Positions 1 to 9,953 of a stretch of DNA of 64,000 nucleotides are shown one piece after another. The position numbers and the translations under genes are program-made. Origin of the DNA: Deinococcus puniceus. Its GTDB lineage: Bacteria > Deinococcota > Deinococci > Deinococcales > Deinococcaceae. Every line of letters begins with the position of its first letter. The first letter of the stretch is position 1. The notes below the pieces were generated by a model that worked only from the letters and a program-made list of their open reading frames with translations, searched no databases and was not told where the DNA came from. The DNA lies in the NCBI RefSeq assembly GCF_001644565.1, contig NZ_CP011387.1, positions 542,501-606,500 of the forward strand, in the 5' to 3' direction.

Positions 1-1
1 A

Positions 2-277
2 GGCTTTGGCAAAACGCTGGAACACAACCTGAGCTTGCTGCGGGCCACCGCTGAGCTCTCAGATTTGGGGCATCCGCTGTTGGTGGGGGCCAGCCGCAAA
101 CGCATGATCGATAGGCTGGCGGGCGTGCCAGTCGCAGCCGAGCGCGATCCCGGTTCGCTGGCCCTGCATCTGCACGCGGCGCGGCAGGGGGCAGCGTTGG
201 TGCGTGTGCATGCGGCAGCCGCCCACGTTCAAGCCCTGCGGGTGCAAGCAGCCTTAGACCAAGTAGCCCCCAACTAA
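2..277 (+). CDS. folP: Dihydropteroate synthase, C-terminal part (cut by window edge)
   Basis: This is the end of a dihydropteroate synthase, which joins p-aminobenzoate to the hydroxymethyl-dihydropterin pyrophosphate in folate synthesis. Frame 2 is open from the window edge and begins with GFGKTLEHNLSLL, matching the conserved GIGFGKT-HN motif of the family. The SRK signature (GASRKRMI, pterin and phosphate binding) follows, and the chain ends in the usual VRVH-containing final strand and helix. The N-terminal two thirds lie outside the window. folB and folK follow on the same strand, which supports the call. Confidence 0.93.
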   Translation, partial: GFGKTLEHNLSLLRATAELSDLGHPLLVGASRKRMIDRLAGVPVAAERDPGSLALHLHAARQGAALVRVHAAAAHVQALRVQAALDQVAPN

Positions 278-298
278 GCAGTACAGGGCACAGTGGGC

Positions 299-304
299 TA
301 AACT
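299..304 (+). promoter_or_regulatory. Candidate -10 box of folB (TAAACT, leaderless type)
   Basis: TAAACT ends six bases before the folB ATG. That spacing would place the transcript start at or next to the start codon. No good -35 box is visible. Confidence 0.45.
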
Positions 305-310
305 CCGGGT

Positions 311-676
311 ATGAGCCGTGTGGTATTGGAAGGACTGGAATTTCATGCGCGGCATGGCGTGTACGACACGGAAGCGGTGCTGGGCGCACGCTTCGTGATT
401 GACGCGGAACTGCATTACCCCTTTGCGGGCCTGCCCGATCAACTGAATGCTGCCGTAAATTACGCCGCCGTCTACGACGCGATTCGGCAGGAAGTGACCG
501 AGCAGCGCTGGCAACTGATAGAGGTGGTGGCTGACCGGGTGGCCCGCCGCGTGCTGCGTGATCAGCCGCGCCTAGAGAGCGTGACGGTGCGCGTGCATAA
601 GCCGTTTGCCCCCATTCCGGGCGTCTTCCGCGACGTGTACGCGGAGTTGACCTTGCAGCAGGGAGAACAGACCTAA
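311..676 (+). CDS. folB: Dihydroneopterin aldolase
   Basis: The 121-residue product has the usual FolB length. It would convert 7,8-dihydroneopterin to 6-hydroxymethyl-dihydropterin and glycolaldehyde, the step before FolK. The family pattern is visible: LEGLEFHARHGVYDTE at the N-terminus (the conserved HGV motif), VNYAAVYDAI in the middle, and the LIEVVADRVA and VTVRVHKPFAPIPG stretches carrying the active-site Glu and Lys region. It follows folP by 33 bases and precedes folK by 4. A -10-like hexamer right before its ATG suggests it can also be transcribed on its own. Confidence 0.95.
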   Translation: MSRVVLEGLEFHARHGVYDTEAVLGARFVIDAELHYPFAGLPDQLNAAVNYAAVYDAIRQEVTEQRWQLIEVVADRVARRVLRDQPRLESVTVRVHKPFAPIPGVFRDVYAELTLQQGEQT

Positions 677-680
677 GCCT

Positions 681-1169
681 ATGCAGACGGCATGGATCGC
701 CCTCGGCGCGAACTTGGGCGAGGCGCGGCAGACCTTGCAGTGGGCACGGGCAGAACTGGCACAGCTGGGAACCGTCACGGGGGCATCGGCCCTGTACCGC
801 ACCGCGCCTGTGGGTGGCCCGCCCGGTCAGCCCGATTACCTGAACGCGGCCCTGACCCTACACACCCGCCTGCCTGCCCCAGCCCTGCTGGCAGCCCTGC
901 ACACCCTAGAAGCCCGCGCTGGACGCGAACGCCGCGAACGCTGGGAGGCCCGGATTCTAGATCTGGATTTGATCCTGTACGGTGATTTGGTGATGGAGAC
1001 GCCCTCACTGACCCTGCCCCACCCCCGCGCTTGGCAGCGGGCCTTCGTGCTGGCTCCGCTGGCCGATCTAGACCCGCTGCGCCGCCACCCGGACACAGGG
1101 GAGAGTGTGGCGGAAGCGCTGGAGCGGGTGGGGCGGGACGGCGTGTTTAGGGAAACGTCCGATTGGTAA
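681..1169 (+). CDS. folK: 2-amino-4-hydroxy-6-hydroxymethyldihydropteridine pyrophosphokinase
   Basis: The 162-residue product transfers pyrophosphate from ATP to 6-hydroxymethyl-dihydropterin, making the substrate of FolP. Visible HPPK features are the N-terminal ALGANLGEARQTL, the YRTAPVGGPPGQPDYLNAAL block that binds pterin, the RERRERWEARILDLDLILYG signature with the two magnesium-binding aspartates, and LPHPRAWQRAFVLAPLADLDP. It starts four bases after folB, so the two are almost certainly cotranscribed and act in consecutive steps. Confidence 0.96.
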   Translation: MQTAWIALGANLGEARQTLQWARAELAQLGTVTGASALYRTAPVGGPPGQPDYLNAALTLHTRLPAPALLAALHTLEARAGRERRERWEARILDLDLILYGDLVMETPSLTLPHPRAWQRAFVLAPLADLDPLRRHPDTGESVAEALERVGRDGVFRETSDW

Positions 1170-1193
1170 CACGTTTGCCTGCCCGTGGCGCGT

Positions 1194-1199
1194 TATGCT
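1194..1199 (+). promoter_or_regulatory. Candidate -10 box (TATGCT)
   Basis: TATGCT lies eight bases before the ATG at 1208 and fits the short-spaced promoter pattern seen through the window. Confidence 0.35.
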
Positions 1200-1207
1200 A
1201 GGGCGAT

Positions 1208-1714
1208 ATGAGCAATGCTTTCTCTGACCGTTCTGGCTCCCGTGGGGGACGTGCAGGCCGCGCCTTCTTGTGGGTGGCGATCCTCCTGAGCGTGGCCCTC
1301 CTGAGTTTCGTGGTGGCGGTGGCCGTCCGCACCAATCCGCTGGCGAGTGACTACACCACCAATGGCATCAGCAAGTACAAGTTCTTGGAATACTGCAAGG
1401 AGCAACTGGAAGAGGCCGACACGCTGAGCGTGAGTTTGCAGGGCCAGAGTGTGCCTCTGAAAACCCTGATCGAGCAAAGCAGCCCGCTGGCCGCTGGCGA
1501 AAGTCTGCATGTGAGCCTCGCCGCCGATTCCCTCGAGTGGGTTGCCGCTGCCCAGCCCAACCCGGAAGGTGGCTGGTTGGCGGGCGCACCCGTGCTGATT
1601 GCCATTCACGGCAAAAATGCCAGCGTGCGCCCGGTGGGTTCGGCGGGTCTGCAATGCCTGTACAGCAAGAAAGACAAGAAGACCACGGTGCAAATCGTGC
1701 CGCCCACCCAGTAA
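1208..1714 (+). CDS. Hypothetical single-pass membrane protein
   Basis: I do not recognise this 168-residue protein. A basic, Gly/Arg-rich N-terminus (residues 1-18) is followed by one strong transmembrane helix (about 19-42, AFLWVAILLSVALLSFVVAV), so the C-terminal 125 residues probably lie outside the cytoplasm. That part has two cysteines, in LEYCKEQL and LQCLYSKK, which could pair, and no catalytic motif I can name. It follows the folate genes but has its own candidate -10 box and a hairpin downstream, so it may be a separate transcript. Confidence 0.75.
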   Translation: MSNAFSDRSGSRGGRAGRAFLWVAILLSVALLSFVVAVAVRTNPLASDYTTNGISKYKFLEYCKEQLEEADTLSVSLQGQSVPLKTLIEQSSPLAAGESLHVSLAADSLEWVAAAQPNPEGGWLAGAPVLIAIHGKNASVRPVGSAGLQCLYSKKDKKTTVQIVPPTQ

Positions 1715-1738
1715 AACTGAACTTCTCAACACGAACAG

Positions 1739-1772
1739 AGCGGGCCAATCTCTAGATGCAGATTGGCCTGCT
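1739..1772 (+). terminator. Hairpin after the membrane protein gene
   Basis: A 13-base stem with one G-T pair (core GGCCAATCT / AGATTGGCC) and a short loop lies 25 bases after the stop at 1714. A short T-rich stretch follows. Confidence 0.6.
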
Positions 1773-1796
1773 GATCTTTGGTTGCTCACACTCCCC

Positions 1797-2111
1797 CTAC
1801 AGCACCACATCCAGCCCACTCAGGCACTCTTCGGCAATGGCGCGCGCCAACGGATCACGGGTGCTGCGGGCATAGCTGACGCCCAAATGCAGATGTTGCT
1901 GCCCCGCATCGGCCCCTGCCAGCGCCAGCGTTTGAAAAAAAGCCAGATGCGTATGCGCCAGCAACACATCCCGCGTGCGCTCGGGCGGCAATGCACACAG
2001 GATAGTCAGGGCGTCTTCGTAGGCTTCGAGGGCGCGGGACTGGTCACCCTCTACAGCCCATTCGCGCCCCAGTTGCAGGTTCCGGGCGGCGGTGAGGTAG
2101 GCGGGGCGCAT
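1797..2111 (-). CDS. Small hypothetical helical (TPR-like) protein
   Basis: The 104-residue product is rich in Ala and Leu and reads as paired helices. A stretch such as AARNLQLGREWAVEGDQSRA followed by LEAYEDAL resembles one tetratricopeptide unit (small residue, Gly, then acidic-Ala pairs), so a small TPR-like scaffold is possible. The ATG at 2111 was preferred over the upstream one at 2189 because TACAAT lies seven bases before it and because the longer version would run into the hairpin of pnp. It follows pnp on the same strand but is separated by a strong hairpin, so it is probably expressed alone. Confidence 0.6.
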   Translation of the reverse strand: MRPAYLTAARNLQLGREWAVEGDQSRALEAYEDALTILCALPPERTRDVLLAHTHLAFFQTLALAGADAGQQHLHLGVSYARSTRDPLARAIAEECLSGLDVVL

Positions 2112-2118
2112 GGCAAGG

Positions 2119-2124
2119 ATTGTA
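2119..2124 (-). promoter_or_regulatory. Candidate -10 box (TACAAT)
   Basis: Read on the minus strand, TACAAT ends seven bases before the ATG at 2111. This decides the start chosen for that gene. Confidence 0.45.
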
Positions 2125-2177
2125 GGGTAACGGCGGCTGACAAGTGAGCAGGACAAGTGAGCAGGAGAGACAGGACG

Positions 2178-2220
2178 GCGCAGGGGCACAGAGAGTTTTA
2201 GATTCTCTGTGCCCCTGCGC
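2178..2220 (-). terminator. Perfect 17-bp hairpin downstream of pnp
   Basis: Arms 2178-2194 and 2204-2220 pair perfectly around a 9-base loop, 30 bases after the pnp stop. The stem is very GC-rich and no long T tract follows. It most likely ends the pnp transcript or stabilises its 3' end. Confidence 0.75.
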
Positions 2221-2249
2221 CCAAGCTGATTTTCTATGGCCTATTGTTC

Positions 2250-4415
<2,166 letters not shown>

Positions 4416-4421
4416 GCGGGC

Positions 4422-4427
4422 AGTCTA
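4422..4427 (-). promoter_or_regulatory. Candidate -10 box of pnp (TAGACT)
   Basis: On the minus strand TAGACT ends six bases before the pnp ATG at 4415, as expected for a leaderless transcript. Confidence 0.45.
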
Positions 4428-4525
4428 TCCCGGTGGGGCGGCGGGAAAGAGACGCGGAAAAGGTTTTGGGGGGCGGGATGTGGGACGGAGGTTGTGGGGG
4501 ATGGAAGGGAATGCCGTCGCGTGTA

Positions 4526-4626
4526 AACCCCCCAGTCTGCTCCGCAGCCAGCCCCCCTTGAGGGGAGCGCAAAAGCTGTTGTCCCCACCTCTAAGGGGGG
4601 GCGTTGCGCCAGCAACGGGGGGGTTG
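4526..4626. repeat. Intergenic C/G-rich palindrome cluster (family A, diverged)
   Basis: Between pnp and the divergent oxidoreductase gene lie successive small palindromes: CCCCCCTTGAGGGG, CCCCACCTCTAAGGGGGG and GTTGCGCCAGCAAC. The first resembles the core of the repeats at 49650-49755 and 60557-60622. Confidence 0.5.
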
Positions 4627-4675
4627 TTCTGCCAAAAAGTTGCCAAGCCAGCCAAGCTTCACCAGTCAGTCGGCA

Positions 4676-4681
4676 TAAACT
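4676..4681 (+). promoter_or_regulatory. Candidate -10 box (TAAACT)
   Basis: TAAACT ends six bases before the ATG of the molybdopterin oxidoreductase at 4688, matching the leaderless pattern. Confidence 0.45.
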
Positions 4682-4687
4682 CAGGCC

Positions 4688-6736
4688 ATGACCGCCCCGC
4701 TTCTCCCTGTGCCTACCCGCGATGTGCTCCTGACCTGCCCGCTGGATTGCCCCGACGCCTGCCGCCTGCGAATTACGTTGGCCCGCGGGGGGGACGGACA
4801 GGAACGGGCCGTGAAGCTGACCGGAGACGCCGACCACCCCTATACGCGGGGCTTTGCCTGCGTCAAAACGGTGCATTACCCGGCGCGTCAAAATCACCCG
4901 GAGCGCCCGCTGTACCCCCTGCGGCGCGTCAATTCCAAATCCGACGCCGATCCTATCTTCGAGCGCGTGAGTTGGGAGGAGGCACTGGACGCCATCGCGG
5001 GCCGCCTGAGAACCTTGCTGGACACGCGGGGGCCGTCTTCCATCCTGCGTTACCACTACGCCGGAACGATGGGCCTGATGGAAAACGCCCACGCCCACAC
5101 GCTCTGGCGGGCGCTGGGCACGCCGGAACTGGAAGAAACCATCTGCGCCACCGCCGGAAGCGCCGCGTGGACATTAGGCTACGGCCCGCGCTACGGCGTA
5201 GACCCGCTGGATGTGCCGCACGCCAAACTCATCGTGCTGTGGGGCATCAACAGCCTGAGTACCCACAGCCACCTGACCCCCCAGATGACGGCGGCGCGGA
5301 AGGCGGGGGCGCGGATTATTCATGTCGACCCTTACCGCAACCGCACGTCTGTCTACGCCGACCAGCACCTGAAGCTGAAACCCGGCACCGACGCGGCGCT
5401 GGCCCTGGGCGTGATGCACGAACTGTTCGCCCACGGCTGGACGGACGCGACCTATATAGCCGAAGCCACGCTGGGCATAGACGAACTGCGGGAGGCCGCC
5501 GCCGAATGGACGCCCGAACGCACCGCCGCCGTGACTGGCCTGAGCGTGCAGGAAATCCGAGAATTTGCCCGCGCCATCGGTACCACGCGCCCCACTTACA
5601 TTCGCGTGGGCTACGGCATGACCCGCCACGAATTCGGCGGAACCAATCTGCGGGCCGTGACCCTGCTTCCGGCCCTGACCGGAGACTGGCGTTTGCGCGG
5701 CGGCGGCGTGACCCTCAGCACGGGCGGCGCATTCGCCTTGAACCGGGCACGGGTAGGCGGGGCCGACTTGCTGAAGCCCGAAACACCCCGCGTGAACATG
5801 AACGAACTGGCGAACGCCCTGAGGCCCGAGAACGAATTGGGCGCACTGGTGGTCTACAACTGCAACCCGGCGGTGGTGGCCCCCGACTCGGCCCGCGTGC
5901 GTGCAGGACTCCAGCGAGAAGACCTGATGGTGGTGGTGCTGGAGCAGGCCATGACCGAGACTGCCCGCCACGCCGACTATGTGTTGCCCGCGACAACGTT
6001 TATGGAACACGCCGACGTCTACACCAGTTACGGCCACCACTGGCTGTCGTATAACCCCGCCACGCTGGAGGCTCCCGGCGAGGCCCGCCCCAATACCTGG
6101 GTGTTTGGAGAACTGGCCCGCCGTTTGGGCGTCACCGAACCCGCCGTGTACTGGACGGTAGACGACCTGCTGAACGAGGTGTTGGACACGCCGCACCCGC
6201 ATCTGGCAGGCATTACCCCGGAGCGGCTGAAGGCAGAAGGCATGGTTCACCTGAATTTGCCCGAAGACTGGCGGCCCTATGCGCACGGCGCACCCACGCC
6301 CAGCGGCAAGGTGCAACTCTCGCCCGCGCCGCAGCACCGCGAACCCGAAGCCGCCCTGAATCCCGACTTTCCCCTGCGTCTGCTGACGCCGCCCGCGCAC
6401 CATTTCCTGAACTCTACCTACGGCAACTTGCCCAACCTCACCCGCGCCGAGGGCAGCGAACCACACGCCCTGATTCACCCCGCCGATGCCGAAGCCTATG
6501 GCCTAGCTGACGGCGAATACGCCCGCCTGACCAGCGAAGTCGGCAGCACCCGCCGCCGCCTGCGCGTGACCGAGGCGGCGCAACCGGGCGTGGTGGTCGT
6601 GGAAGGCAGTTGGTGGGGCTTGTCTGCCCCGGACGGCGAAAGCATCAATGCGATCACCGCCCAAACGCTGACGGATCTGGGCGGCGGGAGTACCTTTCAC
6701 AACACGCGGATTCGGGTTGAGCGGGCAGAAAGCTAA
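4688..6736 (+). CDS. Molybdopterin-dependent oxidoreductase with [4Fe-4S] domain
   Basis: The 682-residue product belongs to the DMSO-reductase superfamily (COG0243 type). An N-terminal Mo4Fe4S domain supplies four cysteines: C-x3-C-x3-C near residue 17-25 and a fourth in RGFACVK at about 58. The LIVLWGINSLSTHSHLTPQM and KPGTDAALALGVMHEL blocks are cofactor-binding signatures, and the C-terminal part is the molydopterin dinucleotide-binding barrel. The ICATAGSAAW segment likely supplies a Ser ligand to molybdenum. There is no Tat signal, so it is cytoplasmic. No electron-transfer or membrane subunit lies beside it, and the substrate cannot be read from the sequence. Confidence 0.9.
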   Translation: MTAPLLPVPTRDVLLTCPLDCPDACRLRITLARGGDGQERAVKLTGDADHPYTRGFACVKTVHYPARQNHPERPLYPLRRVNSKSDADPIFERVSWEEALDAIAGRLRTLLDTRGPSSILRYHYAGTMGLMENAHAHTLWRALGTPELEETICATAGSAAWTLGYGPRYGVDPLDVPHAKLIVLWGINSLSTHSHLTPQMTAARKAGARIIHVDPYRNRTSVYADQHLKLKPGTDAALALGVMHELFAHGWTDATYIAEATLGIDELREAAAEWTPERTAAVTGLSVQEIREFARAIGTTRPTYIRVGYGMTRHEFGGTNLRAVTLLPALTGDWRLRGGGVTLSTGGAFALNRARVGGADLLKPETPRVNMNELANALRPENELGALVVYNCNPAVVAPDSARVRAGLQREDLMVVVLEQAMTETARHADYVLPATTFMEHADVYTSYGHHWLSYNPATLEAPGEARPNTWVFGELARRLGVTEPAVYWTVDDLLNEVLDTPHPHLAGITPERLKAEGMVHLNLPEDWRPYAHGAPTPSGKVQLSPAPQHREPEAALNPDFPLRLLTPPAHHFLNSTYGNLPNLTRAEGSEPHALIHPADAEAYGLADGEYARLTSEVGSTRRRLRVTEAAQPGVVVVEGSWWGLSAPDGESINAITAQTLTDLGGGSTFHNTRIRVERAES

Positions 6737-6740
6737 GGAT

Positions 6741-7490
6741 TCAGGGCGCTTGCTGCTCCAACTGCTCGCGTACCGAATCGGTTTCTTCCAAGAAGGTGAG
6801 GCGCTGCACGTAAGGCACGCGCTCCACGATAAAGGTCTGGGCGGCGCGGTCTAGCCCGAACGCCATGCCCACCGCGAACACGGCCAGCACCACCCCGAAC
6901 GTCTGCTGAATCCGGCTCAGGTTGCCCATCAGGGCCGGAACCCGCTTCAGCATGGCCCGCCCGCCGCGCATGATGGCCAGCATGGGCAGCGCCACGCCGA
7001 GGGCATACGCCAGCGTGACCGCCACCGCGAAGGCCGTGACCTGCCCGCTCAGCGCCAGCGTCGTGACGCTGGCCAGAATCGGCCCCACGCACGGTGTCCA
7101 GACCAGCCCCAGCGTCAGGCCTACCAGCAGGCCACCGCCGAAGCCGTCGCCGCCCTTGCTGTTTCCAGTGGCAACCCTGTGGGGCACCACCCTTGCGGCC
7201 AGTACCTCAAAACGCAGTTGCAGGGCAGGCACCGCCAGCGTCAGGCCGAAGACGAACAGCAGGGCCACCGCGCCCCAGCGCACGGCATCCGGGCTGAGGT
7301 TCAGGGCCGACACCAGCGTGGAGAGGAACAGTGTCAGCACCACGAAACTGCCCACGAACCCCACGATGATTCCGGCGGGCCGCGCCTTTCCGCCCACCGT
7401 GCCCGACAGCAACACAGGTAACACGGGCAGCACGCAGGGCGAAATGACGGTCAGCACGCCGCCCACAAAGGCGATCAGCAGCAGCAGCAC
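6741..7490 (-). CDS. ccdA: CcdA-type thiol-disulfide transmembrane transporter
   Basis: The 249-residue protein has six hydrophobic segments and the two membrane cysteines typical of CcdA/DsbD-beta, in TVISPCVLPVLPVL (helix 1) and LVWTPCVGPILA (helix 4). Such proteins pass reducing equivalents from cytoplasmic thioredoxin across the membrane to extracytoplasmic thioredoxin-like proteins, for cytochrome c maturation or disulfide reduction. The start is GTG at 7490. It lies 11 bases after an exported thioredoxin-like gene on the same strand, its probable partner. It converges with the oxidoreductase gene, leaving only four bases between the stops. Confidence 0.93.
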   Translation of the reverse strand: MLLLLIAFVGGVLTVISPCVLPVLPVLLSGTVGGKARPAGIIVGFVGSFVVLTLFLSTLVSALNLSPDAVRWGAVALLFVFGLTLAVPALQLRFEVLAARVVPHRVATGNSKGGDGFGGGLLVGLTLGLVWTPCVGPILASVTTLALSGQVTAFAVAVTLAYALGVALPMLAIMRGGRAMLKRVPALMGNLSRIQQTFGVVLAVFAVGMAFGLDRAAQTFIVERVPYVQRLTFLEETDSVREQLEQQAP

Positions 7491-7501
7491 GGCTCAGGCT
7501 C

Positions 7502-8005
7502 CTAGTTGGTGTTGGCTTTCTTGGTATTGGCGATGATGTCGCGCAGGTTGCCGCCTGCCCACTTTTTCAGCGCCTTGCCCTGCGCGTCCACCAGCACGAA
7601 GGTATGCTGGTAGGTGATCCCGTACTGCTTCTTCAGGGCCGATTCCTTGTCGTAGTCGGTCTTGAAAACGGTCACGCCTGCGGGCAACTGCGCCAGATTC
7701 TTTTTGATGTCGGCGTCGGCGGCCTTGCAGTTGGGGCACCACGTCGCGTGAAAGAACAGCACCCGCTGCGTGCCTTTGGCGGCGTCGAAGGCGGCTTTGG
7801 TGTACACCACGTAGCCGCCCGACTTCTTCATGGTGTCGGTCATGGCCGGAGTGGTCATCGTCGGAGTCGCCATTGTTTGGGCAGGCGCGGCGCTGCTGAG
7901 GAGCGCGGCAGCCACCAGCATTCCGGGCAGCACCAGCGCGGGCAGGGCAAGGCGGGACAGGGCGGAACGGGATGCGGCGGCGGTGTTAGGCGTGTAGTCA
8001 GACAT
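7502..8005 (-). CDS. Exported thioredoxin-like protein
   Basis: The 167-residue product has a hydrophobic N-terminal segment (about 19-42, ending in AAPAQ), which reads as a signal peptide or anchor. A thioredoxin-fold domain follows, with the active site FFHATWCPNC at about residue 90-99 and a YGITYQHTFVLVDAQGK block. The cis-Pro position before the strand is replaced by His-Thr, which is common in distant members. The start has a good ribosome site (GGAGG, seven bases upstream). It is the natural redox partner of CcdA just downstream; a role in heme-protein or CuA maturation is inference. Confidence 0.88.
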   Translation of the reverse strand: MSDYTPNTAAASRSALSRLALPALVLPGMLVAAALLSSAAPAQTMATPTMTTPAMTDTMKKSGGYVVYTKAAFDAAKGTQRVLFFHATWCPNCKAADADIKKNLAQLPAGVTVFKTDYDKESALKKQYGITYQHTFVLVDAQGKALKKWAGGNLRDIIANTKKANTN

Positions 8006-8125
8006 GGTGGAGCCTCCTGCTGATTGATACGCCGCGCCCCGCGCAAAGGTTCATTCCTGCCGATTCGGTAGCATCTTGCCAACCGCGCCAGCTTCAGCAG
8101 TTCCGGTTTTTCGGTAATGCGCGGC

Positions 8126-8305
8126 TCAGAAGTAAAAATTTAGGAGGTAGTACATTGCGGCGACGTAGCCTAGCCAGCCCAGAATGGCTATCCCACACAG
8201 GCCTATGGCGATGCCTTGCACCACCTTATTGTTAGTCCGTTTGCCGATCAGACACACCAAGACACCGCAAAGAAGGCAACTGATTGCCAGAAAATGTGGA
8301 TTCAC
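8126..8305 (-). CDS. Small two-helix membrane protein
   Basis: This 59-residue product has two hydrophobic segments, roughly FLAISCLLCGVLVCLIG and VVQGIAIGLCGIAILGWLGYVAAMYYLL, joined by a basic loop KRTNNK. I do not recognise a family. I chose the GTG at 8305 rather than the ATG at 8344 because GGAGG lies nine bases before it and because the longer reading would overlap the preceding ArsC-like gene. It starts four bases after that gene's stop, so the two are probably cotranscribed. Confidence 0.55.
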   Translation of the reverse strand: MNPHFLAISCLLCGVLVCLIGKRTNNKVVQGIAIGLCGIAILGWLGYVAAMYYLLNFYF

Positions 8306-8309
8306 CAGC

Positions 8310-8678
8310 TCACCCCTCCAGCATCCGCCCCCACCCTTCCGCATCCTCGCCCACCGTCAGCACCTTGCCGCCCCGTACCAGCGGGAGCTTCAGCAGTTCC
8401 GGCGTCTCTATGATCCGCGTGATGATGCCTTCTTCGGTGGTTCGCAGGTAGGCGAGGTTAGACCGCTCGTAGGCTTTGCCTTCCATGTCCAGCAGAGCAT
8501 TCAGGCCAAATTTCTGCACAAAGCGGGTCAGTTCACCCTTGGCAATCGGCTTCACGCTCAGGTCTACGAAATGAATCTTGACCCGGCGCTCCTTAAAAAA
8601 GCGCTCGGCGGCGCGGGTGGCGGGGTTCTTTTTGGTGCCGAACATCTGCACTTGGGGGGCGGTGGGGGCGGCGCTCAT
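8310..8678 (-). CDS. ArsC/Spx-family thioredoxin-fold protein lacking cysteine
   Basis: The 122-residue product matches the ArsC/YffB/Spx fold: an N-terminal strand, FKERRVKIHFVDLSVKPI (the family's second strand with D-x-x-x-x-P), GELTRFVQKFGLNALLD, and the C-terminal LLKLPLVRGGKVLTVG strand where the cis-Pro of the family lies. The catalytic CxxC or Cys-x5-Arg position is FGTKKNPATRAA, with Asn where the cysteine should be, and the whole protein contains no cysteine. Arsenate reduction or redox sensing by thiols is therefore impossible; binding to a partner, as Spx does with RNA polymerase, is a guess. Confidence 0.85.
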   Translation of the reverse strand: MSAAPTAPQVQMFGTKKNPATRAAERFFKERRVKIHFVDLSVKPIAKGELTRFVQKFGLNALLDMEGKAYERSNLAYLRTTEEGIITRIIETPELLKLPLVRGGKVLTVGEDAEGWGRMLEG

Positions 8679-8685
8679 GGCAAGA

Positions 8686-8691
8686 AGTGTA
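8686..8691 (-). promoter_or_regulatory. Candidate -10 box (TACACT)
   Basis: On the minus strand TACACT ends seven bases before the ATG at 8678 and directly abuts the inverted repeat at 8693-8738. Confidence 0.4.
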
Positions 8692-8692
8692 A

Positions 8693-8738
8693 ATGGAACG
8701 TGGATCGTGGTTTGTTTGACCTACGATCCACGTTCCAT
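8693..8738. repeat. Perfect 16-bp inverted repeat, family C (copy 1)
   Basis: Arms 8693-8708 (ATGGAACGTGGATCGT) and 8723-8738 (its exact complement) enclose a 14-base spacer. The element sits between ruvB and the ArsC-like gene. The core CGTGGATCGT/ACGATCCACG recurs as inverted pairs near 16.4, 39.5 and 45.0 kb. Confidence 0.85.
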
Positions 8739-8749
8739 CCTCTCCATTC

Positions 8750-9748
8750 CTAATTCGTCAAAAAGCCTGAAAAATCCCCGTCCACGCCACTCACGGGCAG
8801 GCCTAGATGGTCATAGGCGTGCGCCGTCGCCACGCGGCCCCTCGGCGTGCGCTTGATAAAGCCCAGCTGAATCAGGTACGGCTCGTACACGTCTTCCAGC
8901 GTCAGGGCGTCCTCGCTGATGGCGGTGGCGAGGGTGTCCACACCCACCGGGCCGCCTGCAAAGCGGTGAATCAGGGTTTCGAGGTACTTCTTGTCGCGGT
9001 CATCGAGGCCCGCCGCATCCAGCCCCAGCTTATCGAGCGCGTGCATGGCGCGGTCTAGCCCGATCAGGCTTTCGCCCGCCACTTCGGCATAGTCGCGCAC
9101 CCGGCGCAGCAGGCGTTTGGCAATTCGCATGGTGCCCCGGCTGCGTGCGCCGATTTCTATGGCCGCGGTTTCGTCCAGCCCGAACCCCAGCAGGCGGGCG
9201 TCGCGCAGCAAGTTGGTGCCGATTTCTTCCGGGGTGTAGTACTCCAAATGCTCCATGATGCCGAACCGCGAGCGCATGGGCGCGGTGATCAGGCCGGGGC
9301 GGGTGGTGGCCCCCACCAGCGTAAAGCGCGGCAGCGGCAATTCGATGGTGCGGGCGGCTGGCCCCTGACCCAGCACGATGTCCAGCTTAAAATCTTCCAT
9401 CGCCGGATAAAGGTGTTCCTCGGCCACGCGCCCCAGACGGTGAATTTCGTCGATGAACAACACGTCGCCTTCTTCGAGGCTGTTGGTCAGGATGGCCGCC
9501 AAGTCTCCCGGCTTTTCGATGGCGGGGCCGGAAGTCACGCGGATATTCACGCCGAGTTCGTGCGCGATGATGTGGGCCAGTGTGGTCTTCCCCAGTCCGG
9601 GCGGCCCGAACAGCAGCGTATGATCCAGCGCTTCTTTGCGGCCCTTTGCGGCCTGAAGGTACACGCCCAGCTTTTCTTTCAGGCGTTCTTGGCCCACATA
9701 CTCCGTCAGTGTTTTGGGCCTGAGGGCGGGATCGAGCGGTTCGGTCAT
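8750..9748 (-). CDS. ruvB: Holliday junction branch migration helicase RuvB
   Basis: The 332-residue product is the hexameric AAA+ motor that drives branch migration with RuvA. Visible features are the RuvB opening [17 protein letters not shown], Walker A GPPGLGKT, Walker [10 protein letters not shown], the sensor motif [20 protein letters not shown], and the C-terminal winged helix with [11 protein letters not shown] and [19 protein letters not shown] chose the ATG at 9748 over the GTG two codons upstream because TAATAT lies seven bases before it. ruvA and ruvC are not in the window. Confidence 0.97.
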   Translation of the reverse strand: MTEPLDPALRPKTLTEYVGQERLKEKLGVYLQAAKGRKEALDHTLLFGPPGLGKTTLAHIIAHELGVNIRVTSGPAIEKPGDLAAILTNSLEEGDVLFIDEIHRLGRVAEEHLYPAMEDFKLDIVLGQGPAARTIELPLPRFTLVGATTRPGLITAPMRSRFGIMEHLEYYTPEEIGTNLLRDARLLGFGLDETAAIEIGARSRGTMRIAKRLLRRVRDYAEVAGESLIGLDRAMHALDKLGLDAAGLDDRDKKYLETLIHRFAGGPVGVDTLATAISEDALTLEDVYEPYLIQLGFIKRTPRGRVATAHAYDHLGLPVSGVDGDFSGFLTN

Positions 9749-9755
9749 GCCCACT

Positions 9756-9761
9756 ATATTA
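9756..9761 (-). promoter_or_regulatory. Candidate -10 box of ruvB (TAATAT)
   Basis: On the minus strand TAATAT ends seven bases before the ruvB ATG. I saw no convincing radiation/desiccation response palindrome around it. Confidence 0.45.
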
Positions 9762-9849
9762 CGCTATTTCCGAAATTGAGAACGGGAGTCTGTCTCTCAG
9801 TCTCGGATACAGATTTGCCTTCACACAATATCAGGGGTGGATTTGTTTC

Positions 9850-9878
9850 TTGACATAATCAGTAGTGTAACTTATACT
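9850..9878 (+). promoter_or_regulatory. Consensus sigma-70-type promoter for the VOC gene
   Basis: TTGACA (9850-9855), a 17-base spacer and TATACT (9873-9878) form a near-perfect housekeeping promoter, the best in the window. Transcription would start near 9885, which rules out the in-frame ATG at 9837 as the start. Confidence 0.85.
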
Positions 9879-9953
9879 AGATTTGTCTCAAGCAGTTGGT
9901 CACAATTCGCCCCCATGTCCCGCCCTCACGCTCCCCAGAGAGGTTCCCTATCC

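Noticed and set aside
9749..9800. Radiation/desiccation response motif in front of ruvB
   Set aside because: No TTATGTNNNNNACATAA-like palindrome with acceptable match was found there.
9837..9914. Upstream ATG of the VOC gene
   Set aside because: A -35/-10 promoter lies after this ATG, so it cannot be in the mRNA.
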